This document shows positions 36,825 through 45,806 of a DNA stretch of 64,000 nt, one piece after another. Source of the stretch: Roseobacter cerasinus. GTDB lineage: Bacteria; Pseudomonadota; Alphaproteobacteria; Rhodobacterales; Rhodobacteraceae. Numbering within the stretch: the stretch's first letter is position 1; each line of letters opens with the position of its first letter. The translations under genes and the position numbers were made by a program. The stretch is from contig NZ_BLIV01000009.1 in NCBI RefSeq assembly GCF_009811755.1, positions 79,319 through 143,318 of the forward strand. The letters are read 5' to 3'. The notes beneath the pieces were generated by a model. That model searched no databases. It was not told the origin of the DNA and was given only the letters and a program-made list of their open reading frames with translations.

Positions 36825-37994
36825 GTGACGGCAGCGATCACAAGCAGTTTGGTTCAGAAACTTGCGGCCGCAGCGCGCGACACCCGTGCTGTTTCCGGAG
36901 CATCCCACAAGTTCTATAGATACCCGGCCAGGTTTTCCCCTCAGTTCGCCATTGCTGCGATTGAAGCTTTTACCAAACCCGGAGATTTGGTTCTAGACCC
37001 GTTCATCGGTGGCGGCACGACGGGGGTTGAGGCGATGATGTCTGGTCGCCAGTCGATTGGAACTGATATCAATGAACTGGCCCTTTTTGTTTCAAAGGTC
37101 AAAACGACAATCCTCACGAGTAAGGAGCTAGAATTTCTGAGGGACTGGTTTCCTGATTTTTCAAAAGCACTCCGAATCGGAAAGATCTCGTCAACATATG
37201 ACGATTGGCGTGAAAAGGGATATTTTCGCCATTTGGAAACGCAAGAGACTTGGCGTCATCGAAATCTAATTCAGTCTGCATTGGAACTAATTGAAACACT
37301 GCCAAATGACCGTCTCAGTGATTTCATGAGATGTGTAGTGCTCAGGTCTATGCAACTATCGTTAGATGGCCGAAAAGAAGTAATGAGCATCGAGCAAGTT
37401 AGAAAAAAGATTGACGCTCTCTTTGACGAGATGTTGACTTCTATGGCGGCGCTTCCGGTGTCGACGGAAGGCGTTTTTGCCCCAATCCTCAAAAAGTGCA
37501 ATGCAGCCGAACTGCACAATTTGTCTGAGTTTGACTCATTGGGCGCACCAAAGCTTGTACTTACTTCACCGCCATACCCAGGCGTACATGTGCTTTATCA
37601 CCGTTGGCAAGTCAAAGGGCGACGCGAAACTGCCGCACCATACTGGATAGCAAACAAGTTAGATGGTGATGGCGAGCGGTACTACACGCTAGGCAACCGG
37701 CATGAGCGCGACCTCAAGACGTATTTCCAAAACTTGGAGGCAATTTTTGCTTCCCTTAGAGAGGTAGTCGATCAGAATACCGTAGTCGTGCAAATGGTCG
37801 CATTTTCGAAGCCCGAGTGGCAGTTGCCGCAGTATCTTGAAGTCATGGAAAACGCAGGCTTCTGTGAACATGATCTAGAGGCCATGTCTGGCGACAGAAT
37901 TTGGCGCGATGTCCCCAATCGCAAATGGCATGCGGCGCGGCAAGTTAACCGCGCCGGTTCCAGAGAGGTAGTTCTGATCCATCGCAGAGCCTAG
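36825..37994 (+). CDS. site-specific DNA methyltransferase (SPPY type)
   Basis: SAM-dependent DNA methyltransferase of 389 residues with a GTG start after AAAGGGC. KFYRYPARFSPQF (residues 29-41) precedes the SAM-binding motif DPFIGGGTTG (58-67) and a GTDIN acidic loop (79-83). After about 165 residues that probably hold the target-recognition part, the catalytic TSPPY motif is at 247-251. SPPY favours N4-cytosine methylation, though N6-adenine cannot be excluded. It converges on a GHKL ATPase with stop codons overlapping (CTAG). No restriction endonuclease was recognised nearby. Confidence 0.88.
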   Translation: MTAAITSSLVQKLAAAARDTRAVSGASHKFYRYPARFSPQFAIAAIEAFTKPGDLVLDPFIGGGTTGVEAMMSGRQSIGTDINELALFVSKVKTTILTSKELEFLRDWFPDFSKALRIGKISSTYDDWREKGYFRHLETQETWRHRNLIQSALELIETLPNDRLSDFMRCVVLRSMQLSLDGRKEVMSIEQVRKKIDALFDEMLTSMAALPVSTEGVFAPILKKCNAAELHNLSEFDSLGAPKLVLTSPPYPGVHVLYHRWQVKGRRETAAPYWIANKLDGDGERYYTLGNRHERDLKTYFQNLEAIFASLREVVDQNTVVVQMVAFSKPEWQLPQYLEVMENAGFCEHDLEAMSGDRIWRDVPNRKWHAARQVNRAGSREVVLIHRRA

Positions 37995-40390
37995 GCGGCG
38001 TCACTGACGCCAAGCTCTGATGGGTCCAAATCTCCCAACGAGTTTATCATAGGTATAAGCATCATCGACATAGCTCGAGTTGCGTATTCTACCTTTTCAG
38101 AGACTTCTTTGCCGTCATCGTCCGACGCCTCATGGATCAAAGCCAAACCGACGAGCACCAAGCCAATTTTAAACTGTTCTTTTAGAAGGTCTTCAGAACC
38201 TTTGGCTCGCTCAAGCTCTTTCTTCAGATAAACATTGTCTGCATTAATGTAGAAGTCGAAGCTTCGGTTCTTTCCGTCTTGGTCTGATTGAATGACCTTC
38301 AAAGCGGAATGCTTATCAAACTCATGTACCGACCATTCGTCCTTCGCAACCCACTCTACGTGAGGAAGCGCCAAGCCAGTTGGATTTAGCTGGTCGTTCC
38401 CTTTGTTGTTTGACGGTGGGTTCCTACCGCCAGTCCCTCCTGTTTCGCGTTCAACAAACGGTACAATATTGATTTCGGCAAAGTTAATGAAAGGCTCTAA
38501 TCTGTTGGTGTCGGTGACAATTACCTTAATTCGTATTTTATCGCCCACATCGGTGTCCGTCAGTGCAAGTTTCAGATTCGCAGTTCCGTTATGTAGATTC
38601 ATACTGTGATCCTGGACGACAGTTTCACTGTTGTCTTCACCAACGATTATGACACCGTACCTCGCCCTTTCCTTCGACCTCCCGAAGTAGTTATTCTCTG
38701 CATCAGTATCGAAACTCATTCTTATTTCTCGGCCCTGCTCAGCGTTCCTGATCAGAGTTTCTCCCGAATTTTTGTTGCGGAACCTAAAATACGTTGGAAA
38801 CTCAACACCTACGAAATCGGGAGCAGAACTCACCGGAGCAGTGGATGTAGGGTCGGACAATCTGGTCCCTGTAAGAAACAGCGCACTCAGTGTTGGCGAT
38901 TTTTTCATTACATTCTTCAGGACATCTTCCAACGTCCTGTCGTCTTGAACCTTTTCCTTAATTTTTTCAGTACGCCTTTGGTGATTGAAAGCCTTGAGAG
39001 CAGCGTTTTCTCCAACCTTCTTCTGGATCGCCTGCTCCACCTTGCGTCTAAACTCAGAGTCAGCAAGAGATTCGCGCGTGTTCATAAAGAGCTCTTCGTG
39101 CGCCCATTGATCGATTTTCGAGCAATCGACCCGAGCCATGAGAGAGTTCGAAACATAGTTCAGTCCCACACCACGACGGGTAAAAAACCGCGAGTGAAGT
39201 ACGCCTTGTGTTTGACCATTAACTACAAAAAGTACGCCTTCTGACTTGTTCAGATAAGTCTTTGCTCTTCCATCCTTGAAGCCAAAATACCTGATTGAAA
39301 ACTCTTGACCATCAACTGTAACAATCTCGTCATAAGGAAAACCATTTGCCAAGTTCCCAGCTTGGTTATCTGAGAGCCGTACAGACAGGCCTGTGCTAGG
39401 ATTGGCAAAGCTTCCCTCTTTGCCTGCGTAGTCCCGACACTCATGAAACATGATTGGCAATGCAGGGCTAGGTAACCGAACATCGACTTGGCGAAGAAGG
39501 CCGTCGCTCATGAGAATGTTGGACGTCCCCGTGAACTTGTAGGAATAGAGCTTCACAAGCGACCCGTACTCTAGCGGCAGCGAATACGCCGTATTACCAT
39601 CTGGCTTCACGGGCAGCGTGTCAGCAGCAAAACGCAGAAGGCCACCCTTGCGTTTAGCGTCGGCCCCAACTGGTGCCAAATATCGATAGACACTGTTCCT
39701 TTCGCCGGTCGTTGGCGTTTCACGACGGACAACCGTGAAGCTCCATAGATCATGGTGCTTTTCTGACTGGTCAGCGATTTTCGGGTTTCGTTTCGTGACG
39801 ATCAATTGAAGGCGCTTATCTCCACAGAACCGCAGTGCACCGGTGCCGCCCATGTTGAAGCGTCCTTGGACAAACGGTACTCTTAACTTGTTGGACTTGT
39901 TCAGCGACATAAATGTATGAGGAACTCGGTCTGGAGACTGACCTTCACCCTCGTCGACAATCGTTAACGACGGCTTCCCCTTTGCTCCAGTTGCGGCCAA
40001 GGTAATCTTCCTGGCAAGTTCTGTGCGTTCTTGCCTGGTCATGTTCTCAATTAGACCATTGGTTTCGTTCTCGGGATTGGCCGACTTTTGGATCATTTGA
40101 GCTACAGCATGGCGAACAGATGGTGGTGCGTCTGAGCTTTCAGGATCGATCCCCATAGAAAGGCATGCATTCATGAGGCTTGCATCTGCGGCATTTACCA
40201 ACTTTTCTACCAATGCAGCCACTGGATCGGATTGCTGCGCTCCAGCGGTTGAAAAGTTGTTTTCCATGTCTCCTAAGTCGCGCCAAGCGTTTGGGGCATC
40301 CCAGTAGCCGGCTTCGGTCAGGATCCTGATTACGTCCTTCTCATGGTCCGCGTGAACCAAGTCGATGCAAATTTCTTGATCGGTACCCAC
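37991..40390 (-). CDS. GHKL (MutL/Hsp90-type) ATPase of a methyltransferase-linked cassette
   Basis: Protein of 799 residues with an N-terminal GHKL ATPase domain: N-box VEKLVNAADA (Glu62, Asn66), G1 box VDEGEG (Asp146, Gly148, Gly150) and G2 box GRFNMGGTGALRF (176-188). The remaining 600 residues form a transducer-like part and beta-rich domains, with a low-complexity linker (GGTGGRNPPSNNKG) and a helical end. Such ATPases occur with restriction-modification genes (the MutL/MORC-related group described by Iyer, Abhiman and Aravind). No nuclease motif was recognised. A GTG start follows AGGAG. It lies 12 bases after a small partner gene. Confidence 0.8.
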   Translation of the reverse strand: MGTDQEICIDLVHADHEKDVIRILTEAGYWDAPNAWRDLGDMENNFSTAGAQQSDPVAALVEKLVNAADASLMNACLSMGIDPESSDAPPSVRHAVAQMIQKSANPENETNGLIENMTRQERTELARKITLAATGAKGKPSLTIVDEGEGQSPDRVPHTFMSLNKSNKLRVPFVQGRFNMGGTGALRFCGDKRLQLIVTKRNPKIADQSEKHHDLWSFTVVRRETPTTGERNSVYRYLAPVGADAKRKGGLLRFAADTLPVKPDGNTAYSLPLEYGSLVKLYSYKFTGTSNILMSDGLLRQVDVRLPSPALPIMFHECRDYAGKEGSFANPSTGLSVRLSDNQAGNLANGFPYDEIVTVDGQEFSIRYFGFKDGRAKTYLNKSEGVLFVVNGQTQGVLHSRFFTRRGVGLNYVSNSLMARVDCSKIDQWAHEELFMNTRESLADSEFRRKVEQAIQKKVGENAALKAFNHQRRTEKIKEKVQDDRTLEDVLKNVMKKSPTLSALFLTGTRLSDPTSTAPVSSAPDFVGVEFPTYFRFRNKNSGETLIRNAEQGREIRMSFDTDAENNYFGRSKERARYGVIIVGEDNSETVVQDHSMNLHNGTANLKLALTDTDVGDKIRIKVIVTDTNRLEPFINFAEINIVPFVERETGGTGGRNPPSNNKGNDQLNPTGLALPHVEWVAKDEWSVHEFDKHSALKVIQSDQDGKNRSFDFYINADNVYLKKELERAKGSEDLLKEQFKIGLVLVGLALIHEASDDDGKEVSEKVEYATRAMSMMLIPMINSLGDLDPSELGVSDAA

Positions 40391-40402
40391 TGCGTCGAGC
40401 TC

Positions 40403-40624
40403 CTATAGCTTGAATCTGTTTTCACTGACACTTTTTGGCGAAGAGAACTTTCGCTCAACATCCGAAACTGCCTCTTTAAGCGCCTTCACGATCTTTCGAA
40501 CCTCTCCGTCATCCCATTCATACAGCTGTCGGTTGGATAGCTTTCCAAGTCGAACAATTGCTTCAAGGGCTTTATTCGTTCGACCCTCAGCAAGCTCACG
40601 AAATTTGTCGTGCTTTTCGGACAT
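40403..40624 (-). CDS. small helical partner of the GHKL ATPase
   Basis: Protein of 73 residues starting at the second of two adjacent ATG codons, the one correctly spaced from GGAG. It reads MSEKHDKFRELAEGRTNKALEAI, then LSNRQLYEWDDGEVRKIVKALKEAVSDVERKF: two or three charged helices. It looks conserved in style but no domain name was recalled. It is the first gene of a two-gene unit with the GHKL ATPase, so the two products probably work together. Confidence 0.7.
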   Translation of the reverse strand: MSEKHDKFRELAEGRTNKALEAIVRLGKLSNRQLYEWDDGEVRKIVKALKEAVSDVERKFSSPKSVSENRFKL

Positions 40625-41006
40625 CATATTCTCCAAAATATTCAATAGCTCTTGTGCTGTTTTTTGTATACATAAACTCACCACAGTATTCTTGCAATAC
40701 TGTGTCGCTAAATAGATCAAAACCGCCATAAAACAGCCACTTGAAGTCGTACCCGCTACAGCTAGAGACGCGCTTTTGATTACATCTTGATGGAGTTTAG
40801 CTTGCAGTATTTCTGTCGATTCGGCTGCGAAGCTGTCCCAAAAGTCACTGCCCGCAAACTAACAAGGTCGTGTCGGACCAAGACGCAACGGATGCTCCTC
40901 TGCATTGGTAGCATTGAATGTTCGATGTAGTATCGGAACGAAAGGCTGTGCGGGGTGCGACGGTGGAAGGCTCGCTAACCAACCTCAATAGTTGTTGCGG
41001 GTGAGT

Positions 41007-41318
41007 TTATTGCGTCGCTAGAACGCGGCGAACCCAATGAACAGTGGACTGAGCGCCGTGGTCTTCGGCGTCGCTCACTTGCTCGACAAGCTCGGCCAAC
41101 GTACGAAGCGCACCGACTTGCGCCTCTGACACACCGTTCGTTTCTAGGCTGACGCTCAAATACTCGTATTTCTTGTGGCATTGCGCGCTGCCGCCACATG
41201 CCTTGGCCAGAGTTTCAATTGTATTGGCAAGCACTTCCCAGCCCGGACGGTCCGGCCATCGATCCGTGAGTTTAACTCCCTCGGTTTTGCCTTTGGTTTT
41301 GCAAATTTTATCGCCCAT
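41007..41318 (-). CDS. island protein of unknown function
   Basis: Protein of 103 residues with two cysteines (KACGGSAQCHKKYEYL) and helical stretches (SEAQVGALRTLAELVEQVSDAEDHG). It starts three bases after the upstream HTH gene's stop, so it is translated from the same message. No domain recognised. The 277 bases between its end and the small GHKL partner gene contain nothing I can identify. Confidence 0.55.
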   Translation of the reverse strand: MGDKICKTKGKTEGVKLTDRWPDRPGWEVLANTIETLAKACGGSAQCHKKYEYLSVSLETNGVSEAQVGALRTLAELVEQVSDAEDHGAQSTVHWVRRVLATQ

Positions 41319-41321
41319 CGT

Positions 41322-42254
41322 TCAGCGCTCCCGGTCTTGTGTTTTTCGTTTTGCTGCAGAAGGCCTCGGAGATCGCAGTCCCTCAAGTGCATCCTTGGCC
41401 TTAGATTGTGCCGAGGATTCATCCTGCAGCGAACGTTCCGCCGCCGCGCCCTGGTCCTTGGCGACCGCCTTCTCTTTTGCGCGTTGCCTTCTTGTGCCCT
41501 GCTGCAAACCCCGATCATTCCGCCGCTCGGTGCGTCGCCACTGCGATTGAAGCTCTCCTCGCTCGACTTTCTGCCGCGCGATCAGGTCGGCGCGTTCATC
41601 CTGAAATCGGGCATAAAGATCGCGGTGGTCCTGCGCCCGCGCCGCACTCAACCTTTCGAGGCGTCTGCGCAAAGGGCGGTCGTACCAGTCCTTGAAATTT
41701 GCCAGGTGTTGCTTCTCAAGACCGAGGATCGTCGCGTTGCGCAACCGCGCATTTTGGAGGTTTACCCAAGTAAGTTTGGCCAACCGTAACGCTTCGCCGG
41801 GCTGCCCTTCATGGGGCAAGTCCGGCGACGGCGAAGGCCGCGCTTTTTGTTCTTTTGATTGTTCTTTATAGGAAGGCTCATGAGTGGACCCTTTTTGAAC
41901 CACCTGTGAACCCTTTTTCTTCGCCGAAAGGCTCGCCTTTGAACCCTTTTTCGAAGGGCGGAATGGAATGATCTTGCATGGTGCCAAGAACGTGTAGTTC
42001 GTGCAATTGCCTGCACCACGCCCCTCCGTCCGGGACAACCAGCCCGCATCAGTCAGATCTTTGATGGCGCGTTTCAGAGTTGATAGCGACAGCCCAAGAT
42101 ACTCTATCAAGGTCGTCAGGCCAGGATTGAGCTGGCCTGTTTCGTCATTTGCGAACTGAACAGCAAGCGCGCCAGCGACAACCTTGGCGGTCGCATTCAG
42201 GCTTCTGACTTGCATGACAGCTTTGTGCCATTCAAAGCGATTGAGCCTAGGCAT
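41322..42254 (-). CDS. HTH_36-type replication-initiator-like protein
   Basis: Protein of 310 residues from the ATG after GGGAGGTG. The N-terminal winged HTH (ATAKVVAGALAVQFANDETGQLNPGLTTLIEYLGLSLSTLKRAIKDLTDAGWLSR) matches the HTH_36 pattern of plasmid and phage replication proteins. The rest is a highly basic coiled coil (RLERLSAARAQDHRDLYARF, KVERGELQSQWRRTERR). It could start replication of an excised island or act as a regulator. Followed directly by the 103-residue gene. Confidence 0.65.
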   Translation of the reverse strand: MPRLNRFEWHKAVMQVRSLNATAKVVAGALAVQFANDETGQLNPGLTTLIEYLGLSLSTLKRAIKDLTDAGWLSRTEGRGAGNCTNYTFLAPCKIIPFRPSKKGSKASLSAKKKGSQVVQKGSTHEPSYKEQSKEQKARPSPSPDLPHEGQPGEALRLAKLTWVNLQNARLRNATILGLEKQHLANFKDWYDRPLRRRLERLSAARAQDHRDLYARFQDERADLIARQKVERGELQSQWRRTERRNDRGLQQGTRRQRAKEKAVAKDQGAAAERSLQDESSAQSKAKDALEGLRSPRPSAAKRKTQDRER

Positions 42255-42432
42255 TGGCACCTCCCGCGATTGCGTTGGAGGCCGGGAACGGGTAAAAGAT
42301 TGATGTAGATTGGCGGCCGCCTCTTCGGCGATCCATTCCGCAGAGGTGCCCGCTGGCATTCACTGCGACCTGCCGCCCAAGGCTCTGTCGTTGTGATTTG
42401 GAGTTTGCTCAATCTTTCGAAGGAGCGAACGA

Positions 42433-42559
42433 ATGCGAAAGAACCGTTTTATCGAGGCACAGATGATCGGGATGATCAAAGAACAAGGTTCAAGCGTTTA
42501 GCGATTGATCCGGTGGATCATTCGTAGCGCCGGACGGCATGCCGACGGCGGAGGTTTGT
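42433..42559 (+). pseudogene. IS3-family orfA remnant
   Basis: After AAGGAG, a start codon gives MRKNRFIEAQMIGMIKEQ, the conserved N-terminus of IS3-type OrfA, but the frame stops at 42499. About 35 bases later GMPTAEVC appears, the next piece of the same protein, so the gene is broken by a small rearrangement and the rest is gone. The left end of the element is probably near 42385. The 42255-42572 gap holds nothing else. Confidence 0.7.
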
Positions 42560-42572
42560 GTAGCAAAGCGCT

Positions 42573-43169
42573 CTATAGCCCGCGCACGCCGTCTGTGGTG
42601 AGTTTTGCAACCATTCTGGCGTAGTCAGCCCGTTCCGCTTCGTCCGCACCGTGGTTCCACATGTAGAACCAATTGACCATGCCAAATACTGACATCGTCA
42701 CAGCCCGAAGTTTCGCTTTGTCTGAAGTGAACGCTTCAGGCGAGATATGCTGGATAATGTCATTCAGCTGTTTGACCATCTCGCGCTGGTAACCCTTTAA
42801 GATGGTTTGCTGATCGAGCGGCAACAGTGGAACACCCTCGGTTTGGATTTTGTGCTCGTTGTCCATTCCCTGATATGCCAACAGCGTCTCACGCAAGAAA
42901 TTGAACAAATGTTCTTCTGGGGTCTGCCCTTCTGAAGCTACAGCGGCCAAACGGTCGCGTAGTTTGCACAGATACGTATCGAGAATATCGAACAGCAAGG
43001 CATCCTTGCTGCTGTAGTAGTGATAGATGTTGGCCTTTGAGATGCCGCAGTCTTTCGCGATCTGTGACATCGACGCGCGCGCGAAACCTTCCTCGGCAAA
43101 GACACGAGCCGCGACTCCGAGGATCCGCTCTCTTTTCTCGTCATGATCTTTCGCGATCGTTCTGGCCAA
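42573..43169 (-). CDS. paaR: TetR family regulator of phenylacetate degradation, PaaR-like
   Basis: TetR repressor of 198 residues. The HTH is FAEEGFARASMSQIAKDCGISKANIYHYYSSKDALL (residues about 24-59); the ligand domain is helical (EEHLFNFLRETLLAYQ, FGMVNWFYMW). It follows paaK by five bases, as the last gene of the paaG-I-K unit, so it is likely autoregulated. By analogy with PaaR it should respond to phenylacetyl-CoA. Its likely operator is the palindrome at 45748-45761. Confidence 0.85.
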   Translation of the reverse strand: MARTIAKDHDEKRERILGVAARVFAEEGFARASMSQIAKDCGISKANIYHYYSSKDALLFDILDTYLCKLRDRLAAVASEGQTPEEHLFNFLRETLLAYQGMDNEHKIQTEGVPLLPLDQQTILKGYQREMVKQLNDIIQHISPEAFTSDKAKLRAVTMSVFGMVNWFYMWNHGADEAERADYARMVAKLTTDGVRGL

Positions 43170-43174
43170 CGCGC

Positions 43175-44473
43175 TTATCCCTTATCCCTGTTGTCTACGA
43201 CACGTACCGCTTTGCCCTGACTGCGCGCAACACTGCCGGGACCACCAACGACAACCTCGGTGCTGATCCCGACCATGTCTTTGATTTGCTTCATGAGTTT
43301 CTTCGAAGCAGCAGTCTTGTCAGCGCCACTTTCAGCTTCAACATGAACCCGCATTGCGTCCATTCGGCCTGATTTCACCAATTCGATCTGGAAATACGGC
43401 GCCAGCCCCTCTGTCGTCATCACCTGCTCCTCGATTTGTGTCGGGAAGACATTCACGCCGCGCAGAATGATCATGTCGTCCGACCGCCCGGTGATCTTCT
43501 CCATCCGACGCATCGAACGCGCGGTGCCCGGCAAGAGCCGCGTGAGATCGCGCGTACGATAGCGGATCATCGGCATACCTTCCTTGGTCAGCGTGGTGAA
43601 AACCAACTCGCCCTCTTGCCCGTCCTCCAGTACCTCGCCGGTCTCGGGATCAATGATCTCGGGGTAGAAATGGTCTTCCCAGATGTGCAGACCGTCCTTG
43701 GTCTCAACGCATTCATTGGCGACGCCGGGCCCGATAATTTCGGAGAGTCCGTAGATATCTACGGCATGCATGTCGAACGCCTCTTCAACCTCCAGTCGCA
43801 TGGCATTGGTCCAGGGTTCCGCGCCAAAGACGCCGACCTGCAACGAGCTTTCGCGTGGGTCGAGACCCGCTTTGTGAAACCCTTCGAGAATATTCAGCAT
43901 GTAGGACGGCGTCACCATAATGCCCTGTGGCTGGAAATCCGTGATCAAGCCAACCTGCTTCTCGGTCTGGCCACCACCCATTGGGACCACGGTCGCGCCC
44001 AGTCGTTCAATCCCATAGTGCGCGCCAAGACCACCGGTGAACAAACCGTAGCCATAGGCATTATGCACGATATCCCCGGCGCGCAGACCGGACGCGCGCA
44101 GCGACCGCGCCAGAACATCAGACCAAACCTCAATGTCGTTCTTGGTATAGACAACAACTGTCGGCTTGCCCGTCGTCCCGGAAGAGGCATGGATACGCAT
44201 CAGTTGATCGCGCGCAACAGCCGACAGGCCAAAGGGATAGTTTGCCCGCAAGTCATCCTTATAGGTGAACGGGAACCTCGCAAGATCCTCCAGCGAGGTC
44301 AGATCATCGGGGTGCACGCCCGCCGCATCAAACCGCTGTTTGTACATCGGCACATTGTCGTAGGCATGGCGCAGTGACCACTTGAGCCGTTCCAGTTGCA
44401 GAGCCTGAATTTCATCGCGGCTTGCAATCTCAATCGGGTCCAGGTCCGATAGGTTTGGCGTTAGGTCTTTCAT
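43175..44473 (-). CDS. paaK: phenylacetate-CoA ligase
   Basis: AMP-forming phenylacetate-CoA ligase, the first step of the aerobic hybrid pathway. The 432 residues have the PaaK hallmarks: RIHASSGTTGKPTVVVYTKND (ATP/AMP binding, about residues 93-113), GLFTGGLGAHYGIERLGATVVP, DIYGLSEIIGPGVANEC, RTRDLTRLLPG and the C-terminal KITGRSDDMIILRGVNVFPTQIE. It overlaps paaI by four bases and is followed by paaR. Confidence 0.96.
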   Translation of the reverse strand: MKDLTPNLSDLDPIEIASRDEIQALQLERLKWSLRHAYDNVPMYKQRFDAAGVHPDDLTSLEDLARFPFTYKDDLRANYPFGLSAVARDQLMRIHASSGTTGKPTVVVYTKNDIEVWSDVLARSLRASGLRAGDIVHNAYGYGLFTGGLGAHYGIERLGATVVPMGGGQTEKQVGLITDFQPQGIMVTPSYMLNILEGFHKAGLDPRESSLQVGVFGAEPWTNAMRLEVEEAFDMHAVDIYGLSEIIGPGVANECVETKDGLHIWEDHFYPEIIDPETGEVLEDGQEGELVFTTLTKEGMPMIRYRTRDLTRLLPGTARSMRRMEKITGRSDDMIILRGVNVFPTQIEEQVMTTEGLAPYFQIELVKSGRMDAMRVHVEAESGADKTAASKKLMKQIKDMVGISTEVVVGGPGSVARSQGKAVRVVDNRDKG

Positions 44474-44922
44474 GATCGGGCCTCCTCCACAGGGTCTTCG
44501 AAGAGCTGGCCCTTGATCGCACGGGAAAACCCCCGCATTTCGGCAACGGTCAGGCCATCTTGATTTGTAACACGCACATCATAGATGCCACTGCGCCCCG
44601 TCAGCGAGACCTCCGTGGCGATAGCAATCAATTGGTCGCCTTTGTGAACTGGTGCCAGAAAACTAATCATGTTGTGCTGCGCGACCGTTGATTGGTTGCG
44701 ACTGTTACACGCAAAAGCAAAAGCGCTGTCGGCCAGCGCAAAGGTGATCCCACCGTGGCCAATGCCATGTCCATTGCAGTGATGCGGCTCAATCGTCAGA
44801 GCAAGCTCGGCGTGACCTTCGTCAACACTGACGAGGCGCATGCCAATCCAAGCGGACGCGTTGTCATCGCTCCACATGGAAGCAGCCGCGCGATTGGCGC
44901 GGTCTTTTGGTGTCATGCTCAT
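44470..44922 (-). CDS. paaI: phenylacetyl-CoA pathway thioesterase
   Basis: Hotdog thioesterase of 150 residues that rescues trapped CoA from dead-end aryl-CoA intermediates. It has DEGHAELALTIEPHHCNGHGIGHGGITFALADSAFAFACNSRN, the PaaI signature with HGG and an aspartate, then GRSGIYDVRVTNQDG. It overlaps paaG upstream and paaK downstream by four bases each, a tightly coupled operon. Confidence 0.93.
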   Translation of the reverse strand: MSMTPKDRANRAAASMWSDDNASAWIGMRLVSVDEGHAELALTIEPHHCNGHGIGHGGITFALADSAFAFACNSRNQSTVAQHNMISFLAPVHKGDQLIAIATEVSLTGRSGIYDVRVTNQDGLTVAEMRGFSRAIKGQLFEDPVEEARS

Positions 44923-45704
44923 TGCCCTTTGAACTCCGCCGGGCGTTTTTCCAGAAACGCGCGGACACCCTCGGCGTAGTCCGCACTTTCACCACAGAGT
45001 TTCATGTAGTCGGCCTCAAGCTCCAATTGGTCTTCAAGCGTGTTTGTCGCGGCAGATTGAATGGCCGCCTTTGTTTTTGCCAAACCCAATGTTGGCCCTG
45101 ACGCGAGAGAAGCCGTCAAGGCGCGCGCCTCGGGCATCAGTTCGTCATCCGGAAAACTCTGCCAGATCAGCCCCCAATCGACCGCTTGTCTGGCAGACAA
45201 GGGTTGCGCAGTGAAAGCCAGGCCTTTTGCACGGGCCTCTCCCAGCAGACGCGGCAAATGAAAACTGCCGCCCGTATCGGGGATCAGCCCGACCTTCGAA
45301 AAAGACTGAATGAACTTCGCGCTTTCTCCCGCCAGCACCATATCGCAGGCAAGTGCGACGTTCGCGCCTGCCCCCGCTGCAACGCCGTTGACGGCGCAGA
45401 CAACCGGGAATGGCAGGGATCGGATGAGCTTTACCAAAGGCGCATAACAGTCGCGCACAGTTTTCCCCAGATCGGGTGGACCGTCCATCTTTGATGGATC
45501 GCGATCCCCCAAATCCTGCCCGGCACAAAACCCGCGCCCTGCCCCCGTCAGGAGCACCGCACGCTTGGATGTATCGCGCGCTTCTTCAAGCGCTGCGCGC
45601 AGTTCTCCATGCATCCCGTCATTGAAGCTGTTGAGACGATTCGGCCGGTTCAGCGTAATTTGTCTCCAGCTATCAATGTCTTCGACCAGTATTGTTTGGG
45701 TCAT
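44919..45704 (-). CDS. paaG: 1,2-epoxyphenylacetyl-CoA isomerase
   Basis: Crotonase-family isomerase of 261 residues that converts ring-1,2-epoxyphenylacetyl-CoA to oxepin-CoA. Oxyanion-hole segments are GAGRGFCAGQDLGDRD and AVNGVAAGAGANVALACDMVLA. KVGLIPDTGGSFHLPRLLGEARA carries the catalytic aspartate typical of PaaG rather than glutamate. First gene of the leftward paa operon; transcription should start in the gap shared with the divergent hydratase/dehydrogenase gene. Confidence 0.92.
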   Translation of the reverse strand: MTQTILVEDIDSWRQITLNRPNRLNSFNDGMHGELRAALEEARDTSKRAVLLTGAGRGFCAGQDLGDRDPSKMDGPPDLGKTVRDCYAPLVKLIRSLPFPVVCAVNGVAAGAGANVALACDMVLAGESAKFIQSFSKVGLIPDTGGSFHLPRLLGEARAKGLAFTAQPLSARQAVDWGLIWQSFPDDELMPEARALTASLASGPTLGLAKTKAAIQSAATNTLEDQLELEADYMKLCGESADYAEGVRAFLEKRPAEFKGQ

Positions 45705-45747
45705 ATGCGTGCTCTTTCGTGCTCAATTCCAAATAGTTCTTGCATAA

Positions 45748-45761
45748 ACCGACCGGACGGT
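45748..45761. promoter_or_regulatory. candidate PaaR operator between divergent paa operons
   Basis: ACCG-N6-CGGT forms an inverted repeat in the 102-base gap between paaG and the divergent operon. ACCG/CGGT half-sites recall operators proposed for TetR-type PaaR. A second, partial AAACCGAT half-site lies 14 bases beyond. One bound repressor could shut both operons. Confidence 0.55.
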
Positions 45762-45806
45762 CAATTTATAAACCGATAAATGATTCGAGCGCAATGAGCC
45801 ATCGCC

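Larger units (their letters stand above)
34739..42432. mobile_element. tRNA-Cys-linked integrative island
   Basis: The stretch starts 16 bases after tRNA-Cys with an integrase and its HTH partner. It carries accessory genes that are visibly AT-richer than the backbone (notably 36.8-40.7 kb) and includes a methyltransferase/GHKL pair and a replication-like HTH protein. It ends near an IS3 remnant. No copy of the tRNA 3' end was found by eye at the right side, so the right boundary is only approximate. Confidence 0.65.
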
